Notes under the pieces: model-generated | Database searches by the model: none | What the model saw: only the letters and a program-made list of their open reading frames with translations | Told to the model about the DNA's origin: nothing | Program-made: the position numbers and the translations under genes | Part shown: piece by piece, positions 56,458-64,000 of the stretch | Numbering within the stretch: the stretch's first letter is position 1 | How the letters are laid out: every line of letters begins with the position of its first letter | From: Cristatella mucedo | Lineage: Eukaryota > Bryozoa > Phylactolaemata > Cristatellidae | Direction of reading: 5' to 3' | Assembly (NCBI GenBank): GCA_009760855.2 | Contig: WPIO01000163.1 | Coordinates: 160,001 to 224,000 of the forward strand | Length of the DNA: 64,000 bases

Positions 56458-57884
56458 TTGCTCCAAGCGATGACGAACAGTTGCCAGATGAATGTAACGC
56501 TTCTTTTTGTGTTACTCTGCGTAGTTATCTCTGCATCTTCTCAAGTTACCTCTGCATCTCCTCAAGTTACCTCGGCATCTCCTCAAGTTCTTCTGTTTTG
56601 TTGTCATCATCCCCATTCTGGTTCTTACGCTGTACTTGCTTGCAAATTTATTTCAGCGTCGGTTAACGAGCCATGGCATGCGACTGCATTATCGCAGTCT
56701 AAAAAAGCCTCAGAATCTTCTTGCGTGACTGCTTCTCCCAGCTCAACAGCCACTGCTGGAATCGCCAGAACATCGTCTTCCGTCGTCCGGGCCAACAGTT
56801 TGGAAGCCAGCATTTCGGAAACAGTTTTGAATTGTAGAACCAGCAACAATGCCTGTTTCACAAAGTGCAAAGCAACTAGCATGTCAATTGTCTTTGCATA
56901 ATTAATAATTGAGCATCCATCTTCGGTGGCCTAAAGCATTTACCGCATCACGTGCATTCTGTAGTGGAATTTCATGATTGCCGACGATTCCTCGATCCAG
57001 CGGCTGTACAAGAGATGTCGTATTCGGCGGCATAAACTCCAGTCTGATGTTCTTGAGCTGTTCCGCTATTTTATGACAAGACGCATTATCGGCAAACTGA
57101 ACAACTTTTCGTTTGCCCAGCTCCCGATCAAATTTAATAAGAATATCAGTCCTAGTTTCACTGGTCATCCAAGTGTTGCTACTGCTGAAATACGATAAAG
57201 GCGGTCAAGCAGTTCGAAAGCACCGTGGGCTCGCAAATTTCCCCACTACAAATGCTTTCTTTTCGAGAAGAAGCGCAGTCATTATTTCTTGTGGCATCTT
57301 TTCCCCAGTTGGTTGAGTACCAGCGACAGCTGATGTGCCAGAGGGCGCCGCTTTGTAGAATAAGCCTGTTTCGTCGACATTAAAGATGTCGGATGTATCA
57401 TACCCGCATGTTCAATCGGCGAGGGAAAGACGTTCGCGATCCAATTTTCCGCTCTGGTATGATCTGCAGCTGCTCTTACGCCGCCCATCACCATACACGT
57501 AACATTATGTCGAATTTTAAGAAGCTCTAGCCAGCCAAGATTAGGAGCAAATGGCGTACAGCCGAGCATCACAGCGAGCTGCTGCGCTGCGCCTTTGCCA
57601 TCATTAATTACGGCCACTGACTGCAGAGTTGTGCTGCTGCATTTGATAAAAACCATTCCGTCGGCGCATCGGCAACTTCTTCGTTTGGACTTTCCCGTTT
57701 TCTTTTCTTCGGCCGAAGGATCGAAGATTCGGGAATGTTCCCTTCGATTAGCGCTGCACGACGATTCTTCTTTTTCTGCCTCCTTTATTTTGGAGTCAGT
57801 CGACTGACTCACGTTGAACCCCTCAGCCACAGCGGGATGCCTTTTTCGATTTCGATGCCTCCAAAACTGGCAGCTTTTTCTCAA
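56458..57884 (-). pseudogene. Tigger/pogo-family transposase (CENP-B HTH + DDE), broken
   Basis: N-terminal part (57884 to about 57400) has a psq/CENP-B-like HTH region ending LGWLELLKIRHNVTC. After a frameshift near 57400 comes YDTSDIFNVDETGLFYKAAP (first catalytic Asp in DETG). A stop near 57210 follows, then TWMTSETRTDI, VVQFADNASCH (second Asp) and FMPPNTTSLVQPLDRGI. Another shift leads to ALHFVKQALLLVL at 56882 and below. The order is that of Tigger/jerky-like genes. TIRs were not identified. Non-functional. Confidence 0.85.
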
Positions 57885-58160
57885 TTGTAAGCGTATTTCT
57901 TTACAAAGCAGTAGCCATGGCTACTGCTACATAGTATTCACATTTGGCAAAAAGTCAAACGTACTCCACTATACTGCAGCGAACTGCAACAATGAAAAGA
58001 TATTTTAATGCACGGTAACGCACCTTTAATATTTAGAGGTTTGAGCACGTGTCTCTTTTGCTAAAAGAGATGAGTGCCGGTTGAGCAACGGATACAGAGA
58101 TGCCGGTTGGAGGAACGGATACAGGGCAAAGTTCCTAAGCTGACCCACAAGGCCAAGGCC
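57885..58160. other. No recognised gene
   Basis: May include the right end of the Tigger element; no clear TIR. Confidence 0.35.
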
Positions 58161-58164
58161 GCGG

Positions 58165-58600
58165 CTTGGCTCCTTCGTACAGAGCTGAACTGCTGCAACA
58201 GTTTCAGCCTCTTCGCGCCCTCAGGTCCTGTGTGGACAATAAATTAGCTGTTCCATTCCTCCGCCTAAAGACCGTTGGCGACAGAAGCTTTAGCTCTGCA
58301 GGTCCTAGACTGTGTAGCTCGCTTCCACAATTCTTACGCAACGACAACTACTCTCCTGCTGCCGACTGTGGCTCATCCTTTTCAGCGGTCCTGAGCTGCT
58401 ACTTTCATGCTACTCACCACCTCAACTGCTCTCCTGACTCTGCTATGCTTCCCTTTCTTTTGGTTGCGTGACACGAAGTCTGTTGGCTACTGAATGCGTA
58501 CCAAAAGCCTCTTAGGCTGTGAGTGTGCTATACAAAACTCTCCTGCGTAACACCCACATAGCCTTCATGGCTTTGTGGAATTGCAGGCGGAAATACAGAT
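58165..58600 (+). mobile_element. LINE C-terminal fragment (second subfamily)
   Basis: Encodes LRLKTVGDRSFSSAGPRL and following, about 90% like 19028-19480 by eye. Confidence 0.75.
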
Positions 58601-58669
58601 ATAGAATATAGTAGCACAAAAATTGACTCATTCAAAATTTTTATTACTATCCAATCAATGTCCTTCTCC

Positions 58670-58870
58670 CCTATTCGTTTTTTCTGCTCTCCCCCTCCTC
58701 TTTCCGTCCAACTCTTTCCGTCCAACTCTTCCGCCTCGCCCTCACCCGCGTCCTCCTCCTCTTCTTTCGCCTCTTCGATCCTCGTGTCCTCCTCCTCCTC
58801 CTCCTGCTCGGCGTTCTCCTCCTCCTCCTGCAGCTTCTCAACGTCTCGCTCGTGCTCCTGTGCATTCTAC
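58670..58870. repeat. CT/CCTC-rich low-complexity tract
   Basis: Repeated TCCTCCTCC units; Arg-rich or Ser-rich open frames here are artefacts. Confidence 0.85.
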
Positions 58871-59169
58871 GCATACTTGCTGACAATTAACGGCACTGGT
58901 GGGGACTGTCGGGCGATGATAATGCACGCGCGGCGGCACCACGCTTCGCGTGGGTTCGGCCAGCACATCTCCTGTAGCATCTGCACACAATTCCGGTGCG
59001 CTGTTTTAAGGAGACCTTTCACTAGAAGACTAGGTCAGCTCCGAAGTCAAGTCTACGTACTTTCAGCTACGTGCAACTGCAAAATATTCGGGCCTGAATA
59101 GACAAGGATTCCGCATGCAATTAGGTCCATATATTTGCAATCTACTACTCACAAGTCTTCGGGATACTT

Positions 59170-59520
59170 GCAATGAGACGCTCGAAGTTGGTGCAAATTA
59201 CGAACGCCGCCTCGATCGCCGCCATTGCTGCATCACACAACTACTCTCCGACCTGCTTTTTGCTTCCCATCAAGCAGCCAATAGGCTTGAAGGTCGTGTC
59301 ACTCACTGTCAGTTTTTTTTCATTTTCTCGCTTCGCCCAGCTATTATTTATGAACTACCTGCCAATCAGGCTGCGAATCGTAATCACCAGCTCTTTTAAC
59401 TCTAATTGCTCCGCCTTTTGCCTTTTGTTAACCTCCGGTCCTTTGGAGGCCGCTCCTTTCACTAGTAGCTCCCAAAGCCAGGTTATCACTCCTGATAGAT
59501 GTTATGACATCCAATGACTT
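59170..59520 (+). mobile_element. Decayed LINE tail-domain fragment
   Basis: RRSKLVQITNAAS, then HNYSPTCFLLPIKQPIGLKV, corresponds to LQLVQNSAARL and LHWLPVKQRIDFKV in the intact copies. Confidence 0.5.
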
Positions 59521-59697
59521 GGCGACGGTCATTTACCTCTATAGGCACGATCTGTTTTGGTCTATGGGTTGTCCGTTGGTTGAGCTTTGCCATAGGGTGT
59601 ACACTTGCTCTATCGCTGTGTTTGTCACACGAAGTCGCTACGAATCATAATAATACACTAGCTGGCTTGCAACACAGACGTTTCTCGCTCACGGTCA

Positions 59698-59901
59698 ATG
59701 TTCTTTTCTGTCAGTATGTATGTGGCATTTCATGTTGGTGCCGCACGCGTCTATCATACAATCGAGAGACCGCGTAAAAACGATAAGCCTAGTGCTTTTC
59801 ATACAGTGTTTTTCATCATGGGCGATCAGGAAGTTAGTAGACGCATTCTACAGAGGGAAACGTGGATTCAAAGCCAGAGAAATGTTAAATTTGCGAGATA
59901 A
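59698..59901 (+). CDS. Small open frame, possible decayed glycosyltransferase exon
   Basis: 67 codons: MFFSVSMYVAFHVGAARVYH, then FHTVFFIMGDQEVSRRILQR and ETWIQSQRNVKFAR. The hydrophobic beta-strand-like VFFIMG followed by RR-x4-RETW resembles the start of beta-1,3-galactosyltransferase (GT31) domains. The similarity is short, so this is a weak inference; it may be a pseudo-exon or chance. Confidence 0.25.
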   Translation: MFFSVSMYVAFHVGAARVYHTIERPRKNDKPSAFHTVFFIMGDQEVSRRILQRETWIQSQRNVKFAR

Positions 59902-59989
59902 CAGTGAGTAAGGACTACAAAATACCGTGTAGTATTAGTAATGTAACGCATTTAGTGCACTTGATGAGCTGAAAATCTGGGAAGCCTAG

Positions 59990-60610
59990 CCGGAACAAGG
60001 CTGCAGCGACGGAGACGGCGGCGGCAGCTGGGTGGGGTAGCTTGCAGCAGCGACAGACGTCGTTCGAATAAAGGAAGTCGAGTTTCGCGGCCCTTCGGCG
60101 GCCGCAATAGGTAAGCCAAGGCGATGGAATTCCTCGGCCTGCAGACGGGCAGACATGCAGGTCTCGAGCTGCAGTGGCCAGCAGCAGCCACATTCGTCGT
60201 TGATAAGAGATGTCGAAACGGGGTTTGGACGAGCCGCCAACAGCTCTGTCTGCTGCACGCAGAAGCGGCGGCAGATAGGGTGCTGCCGGAGTTTGGGCAC
60301 CTGCGTGCCGTGGCGGCGGCGGCGGCACGCTACTCGGCCAGCGCGTTGCTTCCTCACTGGCTGGCTGGCTGGCTGGCTGCTCGAGCGCAGGTGACCTTGT
60401 TTGCAAAGGCTACGGTGACGATGACGGCAGAGATTGAACAGGAAAACCCGGCGGCGATGCGGTCGAGCGCCATCGACAGCTGCTGCCACTCCGGCTGCAG
60501 CATACGAGGCCTAAGCGCGAACATCTCCTGGCATCTCCTTGAGGAGTGCTTGCACCGCCGCCACGGCCTGCCGTCGAAGCATGACCGGAAGCACGAAGCA
60601 TGACCTGCAG
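59990..60610. other. GC-rich segment with open frames on both strands
   Basis: A plus-strand frame of 159 codons (60124-60603) and minus-strand frames of about 165 codons overlap. A donor-like ATAG|GTAAGC occurs at 60110-60114 (+). No domain recognised; could be a promoter/first exon or a GC-rich repeat. Confidence 0.3.
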
Positions 60611-61864
60611 AATTGAGATCGAGCCACCGTCAGATCCGACGCCAAGCTGCCGCCACGGAGCAAGGAGTGAGCCGATACAGCTCAGTTCAGGGGTCGGCAA
60701 CATGCGGCTCGCGAGCCGCATGCGGCTCTTTCGATGTCGAGATGCGGCTCTCCAGTTCCATGCGTAAATATTAGTAATTGCATTATTTTATTTTCAAAAC
60801 TCACGAAAAATATTATACTGAAAAAAATCTTTAAACAGGATAAAAACACTCAACAGAGAACAGTGAGAATAGGTGGAGTAGAGAGTATACGGACAGCTGA
60901 CAGCCGCTTGGGCACCAGGCCCAGCCCCGCAGCCGGGCTGTGGCCAGCACCGTGGCGACGGCTCCATGCTTGCCACTGCCAAAGTGCCGACTGCAGCCGT
61001 CAATAGTAACTACTACCACCCAGCCAGAAACCCAGCGGGCGGTAGTGTTCAGTCTTCAGTAAGTCATCCTCGGAGCGCGGTTCCATGTGTGTTAATTTAA
61101 TCGCTTTGGAGAAACAACAATTTTTTCGTTATTTCAAGAAGAAGACGATTTAGAAGCGAATTATCTTCTCAAAGGTATGTACGGGCAACTGGTGTACCAT
61201 CGGAAGGCCTTACCTTCCGACAGTTTCGATTTAAGTAGGTTAGCAATGTGATATATACATGCAAAAATTCAAGAGAGTAGCATTTTTTAAATGTGGCAAC
61301 ACTGTTCTGTTTGTTTAGTTATTGGTGCACTGTGTCGTCAACGGTCGCAGTAGGAACTTTTTTCAATAAAAAAGTAAATATTTTCATAGTTATACTGTAC
61401 TGCATATTCTTTTTGTTTCATGTTGGTATGATACGTATTATATACGAATATGAACTATACGTGTTGAGGTTTCTAAATATATTGTCTGTTTTGAATATAT
61501 TTATAAGCTCAAAATATTTTACACGTGAAATTTTCTGAAAATACCCTTTGTTGTACCTCTGGACATTCATGTTGTTGTACCTTTGAACGTCCAAAGGTAC
61601 AAAAACATTTTATTAATTTCGCATACCTATTTATTTTGTTAATGTGACGCGAAGTAAACATGGTATAAAAAAATGCTTCCATGGATAATTTAAAAAAAAT
61701 GATTTTGTATGGAGGTACACTACTTACGCTTTAATGTTTAACGAATTTGACTTTTTTACAGATTAGCAATTAACGAAATTAACTATTTAATTAACTGTTT
61801 AATAACGCCGTTTTAGATAGCTGAATACAATTTTAAAAATCTTTATTTCAGCTCCGCCACCAGA

Positions 61865-63894
61865 ATGGCATCTGATAAAAAGAAGAGACGAATGAAAGAA
61901 AATGGAAATGAAGAAGAAAATCGAGAATTTAATCGGGATTGGACGAAGTCCTTTGCGTTCATATGCAACACAGATGGCCTTGCGACTTGTCTCATTTGCC
62001 AAGACAAACTTGCACACAATAAGAAGTCAAATTTGGAGAGATACTTCACTACAAAACATACCCGATTTACTGCTAAATATACAACAGGCAACGCACGGAA
62101 AAAGCTGTTAAAGAGCTTAAAAAACAACAGTCGAGTTCTATGCTAACTAACTGGGCGCAATCTTCAAATAATGTAAATCTGGCAAGCTTCGCGATATCAC
62201 TACAAATTGCAAAAAGAGGGAAACCATTTACAGATGGTGAGTACGTCAGAGATCGTTTCATACGTGGAGCGGAAGAATTGTTTCGTGATTTCAAAAACAA
62301 AACCGAAATCATGAAGAAAATCAAAGATTTGCCATTATTTGCTAAAACAGTACAAGATAGAACTTCTGAAATGTCTTAAAATGTAACACACGTGCACGTG
62401 GAAAACATTCAACTGGCTTCTGCTTTATCCCTTGATATGGATGAGTCTTGTGACATAAAAGACACGGCAAAATTACCCTTTTCGTCAGGTATATGTCGTC
62501 CCAAGGTCCAAAAGAAGAACTGCTAGGATTGCTGCCGCTCTCAGGGCAAACTCGTGGAGAAGATATAGAAAATGCTGTTCAAAAATGCCTGGAAGACTAT
62601 GAAATTGATGCAATTGATATAAATAAAATCGTTTCCATAGCAACTGGTGGAGCCAGAAGTATGACAGCAATACATAATGGGGTAACAACGACTCTTCAGC
62701 AAAAAATAAACCACGAAATTTTAATGTTTCACTGCAAAATTCATTAAGAGGCGCTTTGTGCCCAAACATTTCCGACCGAAATGGTTGAGGTCATGATCTT
62801 TGTTATTAAGATCATTAACAGCATTTTGGCAAAAGCACTCTACCATCGCCAGTTTAAGGAATTTCATGAAGAAATAGAAAGCCAGTATTCTGACCTACTT
62901 CTGCACAATAAAGTGCGATAGCTTTCCAGAGGTAACGTTTTGAAACGTTTTGCTTCTTGCTTGAGTGAAATAAAAATATTCTTCAATGAAAAAGGCATCG
63001 TCCATCCCGAATTCAAAGAAGTCAAATGGCTGCAAAAATTCAACTTCATGGTGGATATCACAAACAAACTAAATGAGCTAAATGTAAAATTGCAAGGAAA
63101 AGGAAACCCGGCCTATGCTTTGCTTAAAGAAGTGGTTTGTTTCGAAAATAAATTACTTCTTTTTTGTCGAAGACATGGAGAGCGGTAAATTACTTCATTT
63201 TGAAAATCTGAAGCAAAATCGCGATGAAACCAATGCAAGTATTGACACGAATTACTTCAGCATTACTGTGAAGGATGGATTCGCTGAGAGATTTGAGCAA
63301 TTTAAAACAAACGCAAGTATTCTGGCGTTCATAGTAAATCCTCTCAACACAAATACAAATGAGATCAACATTGTTATGCATGTTGACACTGTGCATGCTG
63401 CCACTAACCACATTTGCATGCTGACCCTGTGCATGTCGCCCCTAACCATGTTATTCATTTTGTTTGTTTTTCAAGCATGATTCTACTTACCATTCAATTG
63501 CATTTCCCTTTGCAGCAAATGTAAAGTGCCTAGAAAGAGATTAAAAGTTCTCTGAGGGCGCTTTATCAAGTACATTATTATTATTATTATTGAGCCATTT
63601 GGAATTGATGCTGGTTCGCTTCAAATGAAATTGCTGGATTTGAAAACCAAACATTTGTGGAGTGGTAAGTTCACAGAACTCAAGAGCAAGTTAGAAGAGT
63701 TGGAGGTCCAGAAAAGCATGCACGTTACGCTGCACAAGTGGACAGCTGTAAAAGAAATTCCGCGAGTTGAGGCACTCACATTTGACGCATGGAATAGTCT
63801 TCCAGAATGCTACAGTGAGGTGAAGAAGTTGATATTTGGAGTGCTGACGATCTTCGGTCAACATATTCGTGCGAGCAAGCGTTCTCTTGCATGA
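61865..63894 (+). pseudogene. hAT transposase (ZBED/GTF2IRD2-type), broken
   Basis: MASDKKKRRMKENGNEEENR leads into a BED finger WTKSFAFICNTDG, CLICQDKLAHNKKSNLERYF, TTKH, where Tyr replaces the usual first His. After a frameshift: AKRGKPFTDGEYV, then [16 protein letters not shown] (first Asp). Another shift gives the IATGGARSMTAIHNG box, in which Gly replaces the catalytic Asp of TDGA. Stops follow HCKIH (about 62744) and HNKVR (about 62920). The C-terminal part FGIDAGSLQMKLLDLKTKHL lies after the LINE insertion. Non-functional. Confidence 0.85.
63366..63590 (+). mobile_element. LINE 3' tail inserted in the hAT element
   Basis: Runs from about GTTATGCATGTTGACACTGT to (ATT)n, with the 3' hairpin at 63518-63570. 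It splits the transposase between NPLNTNTNEIN and EPFGIDAGSLQ. Confidence 0.85.
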
Positions 63895-64000
63895 ATATAA
63901 TAAAAAGTAAAGTGAGAAGCCAAATAACAAATAAAAATCTAGAAGAGTGCTTGAAACTGAAAACAACAAGTTATGAGCCAGATTTAACCAAACTTCCAAA

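Larger units (their letters stand above)
60688..64000 (+). mobile_element. Second hAT transposon, right end outside the window
   Basis: Starts with a typical hAT terminus CAGGGGTCGGCAACATGCGG at 60688, preceded by GCTCAGTT, the candidate 8-bp target duplication. It contains a BED-type transposase from 61865. A LINE 3' tail is inserted at 63366-63590. A different lineage from the hAT at 6.7-9.4 kb (other TIR words and protein). Confidence 0.85.

Noticed and set aside
60124-60603. 159-codon plus-strand gene
   Set aside because: Overlaps equally long minus-strand frames, GC-rich, no domain; kept only as an unexplained GC-rich segment.

Overview
The window reads as nuclear DNA from an animal, probably an invertebrate. 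It carries spliced genes with GT/AG introns, a LINE family with (ATT)n tails, tRNA-derived SINEs, and hAT, Tigger/pogo and MULE DNA transposons. It also has many microsatellites and no operon-like coding. I cannot name the species from sequence alone.

The only host gene I can support is a core-1 beta-1,3-galactosyltransferase (C1GALT1/T-synthase-like, family GT31). It is present as three tandem copies, all on the minus strand. Copy A (19876-29649) and copy B (39491-50891) each have five exons. Their junctions are canonical, their phases match, and they would encode about 332 and 338 residues. Copy 1 (276-4732) enters the window from the left with only exons 1 and 2. Its exon 2 has an in-frame TGA and a GC instead of a GT donor, so it is probably a pseudogene.

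Layout: 1-4.9 kb is copy 1. 4.9-16.5 kb is its 5' flank, with a LINE, a complete hAT element with target-site duplication, and a tandem GC-rich repeat. 16.5-19.9 kb is the 3' flank of copy A, and 19.9-29.7 kb is copy A. 29.8-36.3 kb is its 5' flank, including a CpG-rich block at 34-36 kb. 36.65-39.5 kb is the 3' flank of copy B, homologous to 16.5-19.9 kb, and 39.5-50.9 kb is copy B. 51-54.1 kb is its 5' flank. 54.1-64 kb lies outside the duplication and holds LINE fragments, a decayed Tigger and a second hAT cut by the right edge.

The repeated units are about 20 kb long and include introns and flanks. They act as mutual controls: insertions in one copy have empty sites in another. This dates the hAT (copy 1 only), the MULE-like element (copy B only) and two LINE insertions (copies 1 and B, about 10 bp apart) to after the duplication. 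Some intron patches are almost identical between copies A and B while neighbouring sequence differs by many indels, which suggests gene conversion. If A and B are both active they would supply the Golgi enzyme that adds galactose to Tn antigen on mucin-type O-glycans. Their cytoplasmic/membrane and C-terminal ends differ most.
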